The notes under the pieces were generated by a model. The model saw only the letters and a list, made by a program, of their open reading frames with translations. It searched no databases and was not told where the DNA came from. The translations under genes and the position numbers were made by a program. A stretch of DNA of 42,274 nt from NCBI GenBank assembly GCA_009781765.1, contig WQVC01000014.1:1-42274 (forward strand), in the 5' to 3' direction. Source of the DNA: Defluviitaleaceae bacterium (GTDB lineage Bacteria; Bacillota; Clostridia; Lachnospirales; WQUN01). This document shows, piece by piece, positions 15,304 through 22,861 of the stretch (position 1 is the stretch's first letter; each line of letters begins with the position of its first letter).

Positions 15304-16323
15304 CTAGTATTGTGCCCTGTGTTCGGTGTTAATTTTGCCTGCCGAAAGGTACTCAATATACTTGCCGGTGCCGATTGCTACGCATGAAACCGCTTCTTCG
15401 GCAACGATGGTGTTTATTCCTGTTTTGTCGCGCAAAAGTTTGTCCAAGCCGTGTAACAGGCTGCCGCCGCCCGTCATAACAATGCCGCGGTCGGCTATGT
15501 CGGAAGCAAGCTCCGGCGGAGTTTTTTCCAAAACGGTGTGAACCGCGTCAACTACTGCGGCAACCGATTCGGCCAAGGCTTCGTGCATCTCTTCGGAAGT
15601 TACCGTAATATTTTTCGGCAAGCCCGACACAAGATTTCGCCCGCGAACCTCCATGCTTACGGAGGATTGGCGCGGAAAAGCCGTTCCGATATTAACTTTC
15701 AAATCCTCGGCGGAGCGTTCGCCGATTAAAATATTGTGCGTTCTGCGCATGTAGCGAATTATGGCCTCGTCGAAATGGTCGCCGGCCGTTTTAATTGAGC
15801 GGCAAACAACCGTTCCGCCCAATGAAATGACGGCAACGTCAGTTGTTCCGCCGCCTATATCGACCACCATACTACCACAGGCGCGAGCGATGTCAATACC
15901 CGCACCGATTGCGGCGGCGATAGGCTCTTCTATTATATAAACCTGCCGTGCGCCGGCTTGAATCGCGGCGTCTTCAACGGCGCGACGTTCAACCTCGGTC
16001 ACATTTGAAGGTACGCAAATTGCGATTCGCGGTTTGCGCATAAGGGGACGCCCCACGGCTTTGTTTATAAAGTATTTTAACATCTTTTCGGTGATATGGT
16101 AATCGGAAATTACTCCCTCTCGCATGGGGCGAATTGCAATAATATTACCGGGGGTACGCCCGAGCATACTCCGCGCTTCTTCGCCCACGGCAAGGATTTT
16201 ATCCGTGTTTTTGTCGATGGCAACAACGGAAGGCTCTTTAAGCACCGTGCCCTGCCCCTTGATATACACCAAGATGGACGCTGTTCCGAGGTCAATTCCG
16301 ATGTCCGTTCCTATGGAAAACAT
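15304..16323 (-). CDS. mbl: Rod-shape protein MreB/Mbl (actin homologue)
   Basis: 339-residue bacterial actin that forms membrane-associated filaments directing lateral wall synthesis. Phosphate-1 loop GIDLGTASILVY (9-20), IIEEPIAAAIG with E133, phosphate-2 loop VDIGGGTTD (154-162) and the adenosine motif VMTGGGSLLHG (around 285) are all present. ATG at 16323 is preferred to the TTG at 16332, which would be only two bases from AAGGGG. Linked flagellar rod genes match the mbl-flhO-flhP order of Bacillus, hence the Mbl assignment. Confidence 0.9.
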   Translation of the reverse strand: MFSIGTDIGIDLGTASILVYIKGQGTVLKEPSVVAIDKNTDKILAVGEEARSMLGRTPGNIIAIRPMREGVISDYHITEKMLKYFINKAVGRPLMRKPRIAICVPSNVTEVERRAVEDAAIQAGARQVYIIEEPIAAAIGAGIDIARACGSMVVDIGGGTTDVAVISLGGTVVCRSIKTAGDHFDEAIIRYMRRTHNILIGERSAEDLKVNIGTAFPRQSSVSMEVRGRNLVSGLPKNITVTSEEMHEALAESVAAVVDAVHTVLEKTPPELASDIADRGIVMTGGGSLLHGLDKLLRDKTGINTIVAEEAVSCVAIGTGKYIEYLSAGKINTEHRAQY

Positions 16324-16420
16324 GACGAGCAAAACCCCTTCTTCTTATGCGTAGGGGTATTATACCGCGAAGTTTCAATATGCACAAGAGGCGAAGCACG
16401 GAAATTGTATGAATATTAAA

Positions 16421-16572
16421 AATGCGAATCCACAGTTCAGAATAACAGCCCGCCGAAAATGCCTTGTGGTGAGCGACCGGTCTTTTTTCGGATGCTTTTT
16501 TCCGAAAAAAGACATTGAGCGAACCGCTTACAAGGCATTGGCGAGCTGTTGTTTCAACCATGGATTCGCATT
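16421..16572. repeat. Family B-like palindromic element, variant ends
   Basis: 152 bp with terminal inverted repeats AATGCGAATCCA / TGGATTCGCATT. Its core GTGGTGAGCGACCGGT ... GAGCGAACCGCTTAC is shared with the elements at 21600 and 30862, although the ends differ. It fills most of the 16324-16788 gap upstream of mbl. Confidence 0.7.
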
Positions 16573-16578
16573 AAAACC

Positions 16579-16706
16579 GCAGGGCTTCGCCCGGGATGCA
16601 TGGGCGAGCAGTTCGCGAAGCGAACGACCAGCCCCCGCACCCCGCGAACTTTTTGAAAAAAGTTCGACAAAAACTTAAAAAAAATCGCGCAAAGCGCGAT
16701 TTTTTT
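16579..16706. repeat. Family E compound hairpin block
   Basis: A run of motifs seen elsewhere in the window: GGGCTTCGCCC, GTTCGCGAAGCGAAC, GAACTTTTTGAAAAAAGTTC and AAAATCGCGCAAAGCGCGATTTT followed by Ts. The last stem can serve as a terminator. Confidence 0.6.
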
Positions 16707-16748
16707 GGTTTTTGCGAAAAGTACAGCACAAAATTTTTTGCGAATTCG

Positions 16749-16757
16749 TGTTATACT
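16749..16757 (+). promoter_or_regulatory. Extended -10 promoter of the toxin-antitoxin pair
   Basis: TGTTATACT matches an extended -10 box (TGnTATAAT-like) 32 bases upstream of the antitoxin ATG. No good -35 box is seen, which is compatible with an extended -10 promoter. Confidence 0.4.
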
Positions 16758-16788
16758 TTTCAAAATTTTTCAAAAAGGAGGGATTCGC

Positions 16789-17004
16789 ATGTCAACCCGC
16801 GAGCAGATTAAAACTCAAATTGATATTTTGCCCGAACACGCCCTTGAGAGCGTACTTGATTTTTTGCAAAAATTGATTGCGCCGCCCGCAGTTGTTGCCG
16901 AAACGAACGATTCCGACGATATTGCGGCATATGATGCAGCAACTGCCGAAGAAGATGAATGGTTTATTTCGGCGGCAGATTTGAGGAAAAAATATGGAAT
17001 ATAG
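16789..17004 (+). CDS. Antitoxin of a ParE/RelE-type pair
   Basis: 71-residue acidic protein with an N-terminal TREQIKTQIDILPEHALESV helical segment and the C-terminal segment EWFISAADLRKKYGI, similar to antitoxin tails that wrap RelE-fold toxins. AAGGAGG precedes the ATG by six bases. The gene overlaps the toxin gene by 11 bp, so translation is coupled. The family name is uncertain; position and size carry the call. Confidence 0.68.
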   Translation: MSTREQIKTQIDILPEHALESVLDFLQKLIAPPAVVAETNDSDDIAAYDAATAEEDEWFISAADLRKKYGI

Positions 17005-17251
17005 CGCGAGGTATCGAAAAGCGGCAGTCAAATTTTTGGACAGCCAAACCTCGGCTGTCCGAAAACGAATTATGGATGCGGTTGACAAATTGCCTGCCGG
17101 TAATGTGAAAAAATTGACAGGACGCGAAGGTTTCCGGCTCGCGGTCGGAGCTTTTCGCATTTTGTACGACATCACAAGCGAACCGGACAATGACGGCAAA
17201 ACAATAATCTTTATTAAATCAATCGGCAGCCGCGGTGATGTTTACAAATAA
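16994..17251 (+). CDS. RelE/ParE-family toxin
   Basis: 85-residue toxin of the RelE/ParE fold. Key features are an N-terminal helix pair (YSARYRKAAVKFLDSQT), the core strands FRLAVGAFRILYDI and the terminal IIFIKSIGSRGDVYK. RelE members cleave mRNA at the ribosome while ParE members poison gyrase; the sequence does not decide between them. The toxin stop lies 9 bp from the convergent lysA stop. Confidence 0.8.
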   Translation: MEYSARYRKAAVKFLDSQTSAVRKRIMDAVDKLPAGNVKKLTGREGFRLAVGAFRILYDITSEPDNDGKTIIFIKSIGSRGDVYK

Positions 17252-17259
17252 TAACGCCC

Positions 17260-18513
17260 TCACAGCCCCTGCATATTTTCCAACATTTCCTCGTACGTAT
17301 CGCGGCGACGAATCAGCTTTGCATCGCCGGCGATTGTAATCAGCACTTCTGCGGGGCGAGCGCGATGATTATATCGGCACGCCATGGAATATCCGTACGC
17401 TCCGGCATCCGTCACTCCCAAAATATCGCCTTCGCGAAGGGGCGGCAAATCGCGGTCGCGGGCGATATAATCGCCGGTTTCGCACTGATTTCCCACGATG
17501 TTAATTCTCTCCGGGGGCGCGGTTTCCGTTAAATGCAACGGTCGTGCGCCGCCGCGATAAATTTCAATATCATGGTGCGCGTCGTAAACGGTGGGGCGTT
17601 TGAAAACGGAAAAGCCCAAATCCGTTCCGGCATATTTTTGCGAACCGCAATTTTTAATCGAATGAACCGTGCCGAGAAGCACGGCACTTTCGGCAACAAC
17701 GTATCGTCCCGGCTCAATTACATACGTAAGCTCCTTGCCGTAACTTTTTGCGAAATCGAAAAACAGCTCGTCCGCCGCCGCGCCGATTGCGCGTAAATCA
17801 AGCGGCTTTTCGCCGCTTTGCTTGTGATACGGCGTGGCGAATCCGCCGCCGAAGTCGATGTATTCGAGGTCGTCGAACTGCCGCGCAAGCTCAAGCAGCG
17901 CGCGCACCCCGGCAAGATATGCTTCGCCCGGATTTTGCGAACCGATATGATGATTTATGCCGATAAGTTTCAAGTCATACTTCGCCAAAAGTTCCTTAAC
18001 CTGCGGAATATATTGCGGCATAATGCCGAATTTCGTACCGTCGCCGCCGGTTATAACTTTTTCGTGATGCCCGCCGCCGACGCCGGAATTAAAACGCAAA
18101 AAAATTCGTCCGCCCGCCGCAACTTTTCCCAATGTTTCAAGCTGCGAAAGCGAATCAACGCTGATTGTCGCACCGATTTTTGCGGCAAATTCAAGCTCCG
18201 CCGCGCCAACGCCGTTAAGCGTAAACAGCATTTCTTTGGGCAAAAACCCCGCCGCCATTGCCGCAACAGCCTCGCCCTCGCTTGAAATATCCGTGTGCAA
18301 GCCTTCCTCGCGAATAATTTTCAGCAAGCTCAAATTCGAATTTGTTTTAACCGCGTAATTCACAACAAATTTCGGATACGAACTGAAACCGACCATTTCG
18401 GCGCAACGCTCGCGCAAAATGCGCTCGTTGTACACATACAGCGGGCTTCCGAAAGTTTTCACAAGTTCACGCGGGTCGTGACCGTGATAAAAATTGAAAT
18501 CATGCGTGTTCAT
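17260..18513 (-). CDS. lysA: Diaminopimelate decarboxylase
   Basis: Last step of lysine synthesis: PLP-dependent decarboxylation of meso-diaminopimelate. 417 residues, the usual length. PLP lysine K56 lies in VNYAVKTNSN; the glycine loop YIDFGGGFATPY, the EPGRYVV phosphate-binding motif and the C-terminal CETGD with DAGAYGYSM complete the alanine-racemase-type fold. ACGGAGAA precedes the ATG. It stands alone, not next to other lysine genes. Confidence 0.92.
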   Translation of the reverse strand: MNTHDFNFYHGHDPRELVKTFGSPLYVYNERILRERCAEMVGFSSYPKFVVNYAVKTNSNLSLLKIIREEGLHTDISSEGEAVAAMAAGFLPKEMLFTLNGVGAAELEFAAKIGATISVDSLSQLETLGKVAAGGRIFLRFNSGVGGGHHEKVITGGDGTKFGIMPQYIPQVKELLAKYDLKLIGINHHIGSQNPGEAYLAGVRALLELARQFDDLEYIDFGGGFATPYHKQSGEKPLDLRAIGAAADELFFDFAKSYGKELTYVIEPGRYVVAESAVLLGTVHSIKNCGSQKYAGTDLGFSVFKRPTVYDAHHDIEIYRGGARPLHLTETAPPERINIVGNQCETGDYIARDRDLPPLREGDILGVTDAGAYGYSMACRYNHRARPAEVLITIAGDAKLIRRRDTYEEMLENMQGL

Positions 18514-18552
18514 AAAAAATTCTCCGTTCGTGTATAGTTGCTCCCGGGCTTC

Positions 18553-20628
18553 TCAAGAGAGTGTTGAAATATCCTGCATTACCTGTTTTCGCAGCTCTTC
18601 CGGCGACGCAAATTTTTTTTCCGGACGAATAAACCGCAAAAATTCAACTTTAATTTGCCGACCGTACATTTCGCCGGGAAATGAGATGTCGGGAACGTGC
18701 GTTTCAACGGAAACGCATGGCTCTCCGGCCGCAGAGAGGTTGAAATCCTCCGCTTCACATTCCTTGCTCCTCAAAAAATGCCCCGGTGCCGGCATTTTTT
18801 TGCGGAGCTTCGGGAGTGAAGCAGGGATTTCAGGCTCTCTGACCTCACGAACCGTGGGGCGTACGCCGACATTCGTGATGCTCGCAAACGCCTCGCATTC
18901 ACGATTCTCAGCGGCGTTCGTTATTATCGTTCGCGTTGCGTAAACTCCGTATTGCGGCAGAAATTTATCGTCCGGCGGATAAATATTAAGCGTCGGAAAG
19001 CCCAGCGTGCGCCCGAGTTGCCGCCCTTCGGTAACTTCGCCCGCAATAAAAAACGGAAATCCCAAAAGTTTTTCCGCCCCGCAAAAATCCCCTGCCTCAA
19101 GCAATTCGCGAATCCGCGACGTGCTTATAATTTCTCCCTCGAAATTTTCCGGCGGAGCAACAAAAACCGTGCCGGCCTCGCGCAGAGTTTCAATTGTTCC
19201 CTCGCGCCCGCGCCCGAAGCGGAAATTTTCCCCGGCAACAACTTCCTGCATTTCGCCGAAAAATTTTTCGCAAAACTCCCGCGCCGACAGGCGGCAAATT
19301 TCGTTGAAATCAAGGGTAACAATCGCATCAACGCCGAGCGCGCGAATCATTTCGTCGCGTTCGCGGGGCGAAAAAAGCGGCTTGTAGGCGGCATCTCGCA
19401 AATATTTGCACGGATGCGGCTCAAAAACCGCAATCATCGCCGCGCCGCCCGCAGCCTTTGCGCGTCGCACAACATGCGCAATCAGCTCCCGATGTCCGCG
19501 ATGAATCCCCTCAAATTTTCCGACAGCAATCACGCGCGAATCCGCAACAGGCGTCGCCATCATAACCTCGGCGCGAAAATTTTCGCCTTTGCGGCAGAAC
19601 AAGCCGAGCAAGCCGCCGGCCGGTTCGTGCAGCCAGATTTTTTCGCCCGCGCCGCCGCGAACAAGCTCCGCCGGCAACGGATTTCCGTTTCGCGCTCGAA
19701 GCAGCCCTTCCGGAAGCACGGTCGCGGCCGGGAAGCGGAGCAGTTGATTCGGCGGAAGAATCAGCGTTTCTGCCGTGCCGTTCTCGGCCGCTGCCCGAAT
19801 TTCATCAATCGTAACCGCATCGTCTAACGAAAACTGTCCGCTTTGCGTACGCACCAAGTCGCCCATAACCGCGCCGCAACCCATTTCCCTGCCAATGTCC
19901 GCACACAGGCTTCGAATATACGTCCCCTTCGAGCAGCGTACATCCAAAAAAATTTTTTCGCCCTCACGGCGAACATTCAAGTCGTGTATCACAACGCGGC
20001 GCGGTGCGCGTTCAATCGTTTGACCTTTTCGCGCAAGCTCATACAATTTTTTTCCGCCGACTTTAATCGCCGAATACATCGGCGGAGTTTGCAAAATTTC
20101 GCCGGTAAATTTTTTTGCGACGACTTTTAATTTTTTATAATCTATCTCGGGGGAAACTTTTGAAAAAGTTTCCCCCGAACCCCCATCAAAACTTTTCCGG
20201 GAAACCGCGCTTCGCGCGGTTTCCTGTTGGGGGTGCAGGGGGGATATCATCCCCCCTGTTGGGGGTTCGGGCATGACTCCCTGCGAAGCAGGGCGTCGCG
20301 AAGCGACGGGCCGCCCGCCCGGCGAACGAAGTTCGCGAGAGGGGGCGAAGCCCCCGAGATATTTATTTAAAACACGGCCGGTTATATCATCCGTGTCCGT
20401 GGTGATTCCGAAAATAATTTCTGCGGTGTAGGATTTGTCCTCGGCGGCGAAGCAGTCGGCGAGCTTTGTTGCGCGACCGATGCATACGGGCAAAACGCCG
20501 GTGGCGTTGGGGTCGAGAGTTCCGGTGTGCCCGACTTTTGCGCGAAAAATTCTGCGAATAATTGCAACAACGTCGTGGGAGGTGTAGCCCTTTTCCTTGC
20601 GAACGTTTATTACGCCGTCTTTATTCAT
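18553..20628 (-). CDS. truB-ribF: TruB-RibF fusion: tRNA pseudouridine-55 synthase and riboflavin kinase/FAD synthetase
   Basis: 691-residue fusion of two usually separate neighbours. The N-terminal half is TruB, making pseudouridine 55 in tRNA, with catalytic D39 in GHTGTLDPNATG. The C-terminal half starts near M357 and is RibF: the nucleotidyl-transfer motif is HRGH, ENFRFGRGREG and ISTSRIRELL follow, and the riboflavin kinase part has GRTLGFPTLNI. The join is seamless; a GAGG just upstream of the M356-M357 ATGs could still allow separate RibF synthesis. Two palindromic repeats are read in frame: about 71 residues after R85-VLNK in TruB, and 36 residues in the kinase part before SVETH. ATG at 20628 overlaps the nrnA stop region and has AAAGGAAG upstream. 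Confidence 0.88.
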   Translation of the reverse strand: MNKDGVINVRKEKGYTSHDVVAIIRRIFRAKVGHTGTLDPNATGVLPVCIGRATKLADCFAAEDKSYTAEIIFGITTDTDDITGRVLNKYLGGFAPSRELRSPGGRPVASRRPASQGVMPEPPTGGMISPLHPQQETARSAVSRKSFDGGSGETFSKVSPEIDYKKLKVVAKKFTGEILQTPPMYSAIKVGGKKLYELARKGQTIERAPRRVVIHDLNVRREGEKIFLDVRCSKGTYIRSLCADIGREMGCGAVMGDLVRTQSGQFSLDDAVTIDEIRAAAENGTAETLILPPNQLLRFPAATVLPEGLLRARNGNPLPAELVRGGAGEKIWLHEPAGGLLGLFCRKGENFRAEVMMATPVADSRVIAVGKFEGIHRGHRELIAHVVRRAKAAGGAAMIAVFEPHPCKYLRDAAYKPLFSPRERDEMIRALGVDAIVTLDFNEICRLSAREFCEKFFGEMQEVVAGENFRFGRGREGTIETLREAGTVFVAPPENFEGEIISTSRIRELLEAGDFCGAEKLLGFPFFIAGEVTEGRQLGRTLGFPTLNIYPPDDKFLPQYGVYATRTIITNAAENRECEAFASITNVGVRPTVREVREPEIPASLPKLRKKMPAPGHFLRSKECEAEDFNLSAAGEPCVSVETHVPDISFPGEMYGRQIKVEFLRFIRPEKKFASPEELRKQVMQDISTLS
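18733..18840. repeat. 108-bp palindromic element in frame within ribF
   Basis: Arms begin AGAGAGGTTGAAATCC and end GGATTTCAGGCTCTCT, with pairing continuing through GCTTCA and AAAAAATGCC/GGCATTTTTT to a short apex. The length equals 36 codons with no stop. The GAGAG-GTTGAAA end resembles family A. It adds a segment between the VGVRPTV and SVETH motifs that normal RibF proteins join directly. Confidence 0.8.
20150..20364. repeat. Array of GC-rich hairpins (family E) in frame within truB
   Basis: Consecutive perfect hairpins: GGGGGAAACTTTT/AAAAGTTTCCCCC, GGAAACCGCG/CGCGGTTTCC, CAGGGGGGAT/ATCCCCCCTG, CCCTGCGAAGCAGGG, CGTCGCGAAGCGACG, and GGGGGCGAAGCCCCC. The frame stays open for about 71 codons of low-complexity, Pro/Arg/Gly/Ser-rich sequence. 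Single motifs from this array recur in intergenic regions of the window. Confidence 0.8.
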
Positions 20629-21598
20629 ATGCCGCAACTTCCTTTATAACAAGCGCGATTGTTTTTTTCATAACGCCGATAACCGTGCCGGATACAGATG
20701 CGCCCGCCGCAAGCGCATGACCGCCGCCACCTAATTTTGCCGCAACGTTTGCCATGTTCGGGCCTTGCGAGCGCAGGCTTACTTTTACTTCGGCGGCACT
20801 TTTTTCGTACACGAAAATTGCCGCAAGTGCATTGCGCGTTCCCATCAAATATTCGACAATGCCGTCGAGGTCGGACAAATTTGCCTTGACGCTTTTTAAC
20901 ATTTCGCGCGTGATGTACGTGTACACGATTTTTTTGCTTCGTGTGCGCTTGCTGTTTTCAAGGGCGACTCCGAGAATTTTTCCGGCGGCAAAGCGATGCA
21001 TGTGCATAAGCTCGTTATAAATTCGCGTGAAGGGAATGCCCGTTTCCATAAGCAGCGCGGCGGTTTTCAGGGTTGATACAGACGTCGCGTTATAGCGAAA
21101 ACCACCGGTATCGCACAGCATTCCGGCGTAAATTGCCGCCGCGATGTCTTCGTTAAGGTCGGTAAATTGCTCGATAACGCGCAACGTCATTTCGCTTGCG
21201 GACGATGCGGCGGGTTCTATGTAGTTAAACGAAGCAAAGCCGTCGTTTGTTTCGTGATGGTCGATGCAAACGGTGATTTCGGCACGATTAAAAATCGCCA
21301 ATGCTTCGCCCAAACGCTCGGGTGCGGCGCAGTCAATCGCGATAAAAACTTCAATTTCAAGCCCTGCGTTTTCCGCCGGCGACACCAGAAAATGCTTTCC
21401 GGGGATGTTTTGATACTTTTGCGCATACGGCTCTAAAAGTACGCGCACGGTTTTGCCCGCTTTTTCAAGCGCGAGCGCGAGCGCGAAACACGAACCGATT
21501 GCGTCGCCGTCGGGGCCGACATGCCCCGCCAGAACAAAACTGTTGTTTTCGCGGATAATTTGCAAAATATCATTCAATTTCCAACACTCACTTCGCAT
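20621..21598 (-). CDS. nrnA: Bifunctional oligoribonuclease/PAP phosphatase NrnA
   Basis: DHH-DHHA1 phosphoesterase that degrades nanoRNAs and converts pAp to AMP. 325 residues. Motif I is GHVGPDGDAIGS (25-36), the DHH motif is CIDHHETNDG (D113-H115), and the C-terminal substrate loop is LGGGGHALAAG. It precedes truB-ribF as in many Bacillota. The ATG at 21598 lies directly against the end of a family B element, so the original ribosome binding site has been replaced or displaced; no strong Shine-Dalgarno is visible. A read-through frame extends to 21739 inside the element but is not conserved-looking. Confidence 0.87.
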   Translation of the reverse strand: MRSECWKLNDILQIIRENNSFVLAGHVGPDGDAIGSCFALALALEKAGKTVRVLLEPYAQKYQNIPGKHFLVSPAENAGLEIEVFIAIDCAAPERLGEALAIFNRAEITVCIDHHETNDGFASFNYIEPAASSASEMTLRVIEQFTDLNEDIAAAIYAGMLCDTGGFRYNATSVSTLKTAALLMETGIPFTRIYNELMHMHRFAAGKILGVALENSKRTRSKKIVYTYITREMLKSVKANLSDLDGIVEYLMGTRNALAAIFVYEKSAAEVKVSLRSQGPNMANVAAKLGGGGHALAAGASVSGTVIGVMKKTIALVIKEVAAYE

Positions 21599-21599
21599 A

Positions 21600-21849
21600 T
21601 AGTGAATCAATTTGATTTGCGTGCCGTCGGCGTTAAGTGCATTGTGGTGAGCGACCGGTTGTTTTCGGGTGTTTTTCCCGAAAACGACAACGAGCGAGCC
21701 GCTTACGATAGCGAACGCCATTGAGAACCGTGAAGGCAAGGCGGGAAACGCGGGTTTCTGCGCGTTTTCCGCCGAAGCCTGAGCGGGCTTCTCAAGTGCG
21801 TTCGTGACGATGCATAGGCGACGGGACGCTTCTTAAATTTGATTCACTA
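21600..21849. repeat. Family B palindromic element carrying a nested family C element
   Basis: Terminal inverted repeats TAGTGAATCAA / AAATTTGATTCACTA with TA on each side. The core CATTGTGGTGAGCGACCGGT and TTTTCGGGTG/CCCGAAAA hairpin match the 147-bp copy at 30862-31008. This copy is 250 bp because a 99-bp family C element (21709-21807) is inserted in its right arm. Confidence 0.85.
21709..21807. repeat. Family C palindromic element, nested copy
   Basis: 99 bp, ends TAGCGAACG...TTGAGAA / TTCTCAAG...CGTTCGTGA. It is flanked by CGA on both sides where the uninterrupted family B copy has a single CAA. It matches the element at 38894-38993 in opposite orientation over nearly its full length. 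Confidence 0.85.
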
Positions 21850-21916
21850 TAATTTCGACCCGATTTTTTACCGGCAAACTTTAACACCATCAGTTAATCC
21901 TGTAAAGGGACAGAGG

Positions 21917-21945
21917 TTGACAATCACATTGCAAGGACATATAAC
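21917..21945 (+). promoter_or_regulatory. Sigma-A-type promoter of the PilN-like gene
   Basis: TTGACA, 17-bp spacer, TATAAC, about 60 bases upstream of the ATG at 22008. This is the best housekeeping-type promoter in the window. Confidence 0.65.
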
Positions 21946-21959
21946 TTTTTCACATTATT

Positions 21960-21986
21960 GCGGTTTTTGCAGTTTTTGCAAACCGC
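21960..21986 (+). repeat. Leader hairpin GCGGTTT/AAACCGC
   Basis: Inverted repeat in the 5' leader of the PilN-like gene, followed by CTGTACGAAAGGGG. Closely resembles the hairpin in the xylanase leader at 1809-1832. Confidence 0.45.
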
Positions 21987-22007
21987 TGTACGAAAGGGGT
22001 CGCCGAA

Positions 22008-22499
22008 ATGAAAATCAACCTCCTTCCGCCGTCTGCAAAAAACGCACAAAAATTTCGTACGCGAATAAAAATTTTGTTGCTTGCGCAGTGCGGCATTTTT
22101 TTGATTCTCGCCGCTGTTATTTTTTATTTGAACAACGCAGAACGCGAGGTTTGGCACAATTCGCGTGTACTGAGCGAAAAAGTATCTGCGATTGCGTCCG
22201 CTGCCGACGACGCGGCCGGCGAATCGGCGGCGCGAGAAATGTTTGCGGATGCGATGCCGATTATATTTGAAGGCGACCGGCTCGACGATATCCTGTTTGC
22301 AATTCCCCAAAGCGCGGTGCTTTCGCGCATTGATTACAATCGAAACGAATTGCTGATTTCAGCTTATACCGCCGACATAAACATAATCGAACAGCATCGC
22401 GTCAACATGACGCGCTTTTTTACATATGTACGGCCCGGGCGCATTCGCGGCGACGCCGAGCAATATTTTTACGAACTTCGTGTGATTTTTGAGGAGTAA
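22008..22499 (+). CDS. PilN-like membrane protein (orphan)
   Basis: 163 residues. It opens with KINLLPP, the hallmark N-terminus of PilN-type fimbrial assembly proteins, followed by a single transmembrane helix (about 25-44) and an extracytoplasmic domain. PilN normally sits with PilM and PilO at the inner membrane of type IV pilus or type II secretion machines, but neither is nearby. AAAGGGG precedes the ATG and a strong promoter lies upstream. The homology is based on the N-terminal motif and topology only. Confidence 0.5.
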   Translation: MKINLLPPSAKNAQKFRTRIKILLLAQCGIFLILAAVIFYLNNAEREVWHNSRVLSEKVSAIASAADDAAGESAAREMFADAMPIIFEGDRLDDILFAIPQSAVLSRIDYNRNELLISAYTADINIIEQHRVNMTRFFTYVRPGRIRGDAEQYFYELRVIFEE

Positions 22500-22767
22500 C
22501 GCGAATCAAGAGCTTCGCGTGAGCAGCAGGCGGAAATAAATCCAAAAACACTCTTCTTTTTCGTTTTCGTAAAAAATTCCGCCGTTTTATCACACTGCAC
22601 GTCACGGCGCACCGGAAAATTCTCTTATAAGCAATCGGACGCGGAAATCCGACACAAAAAATAAGAGCATTTTGGCGTAATTAAAATATTCACAATTTTT
22701 CGCAAATTCATTATCCGCAATTTTCCGCGTGATATAGTTGCGTCATAACTATTTCCGTCGTCAGATA

Positions 22768-22803
22768 CGATATTTTGCTATGAATTGTGAACGCAAAATA
22801 TCG
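22768..22803. promoter_or_regulatory. Inverted repeat upstream of parB/noc
   Basis: Perfect 11-bp arms CGATATTTTGC / GCAAAATATCG with a 14-nt spacer, 58 bases upstream of the ATG. It does not match parS or the Noc-binding consensus. The remaining part of the 22500-22861 gap is AT-rich and shows no gene. Confidence 0.4.
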
Positions 22804-22861
22804 CACTGTTTAAACGGAAAAAGTATCAGCGAAAAATTCCGCAAAAGAAGGAGAAATACAC

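Noticed and set aside
21599-21739. N-terminal extension of nrnA into the family B element
   Set aside because: The extra residues come from repeat DNA and do not match the family; canonical NrnA begins close to the ATG at 21598.
22500-22861. Possible tRNA or small RNA gene
   Set aside because: No cloverleaf, CCA end or conserved TTCRA box could be found; only AT-rich sequence and an inverted repeat.
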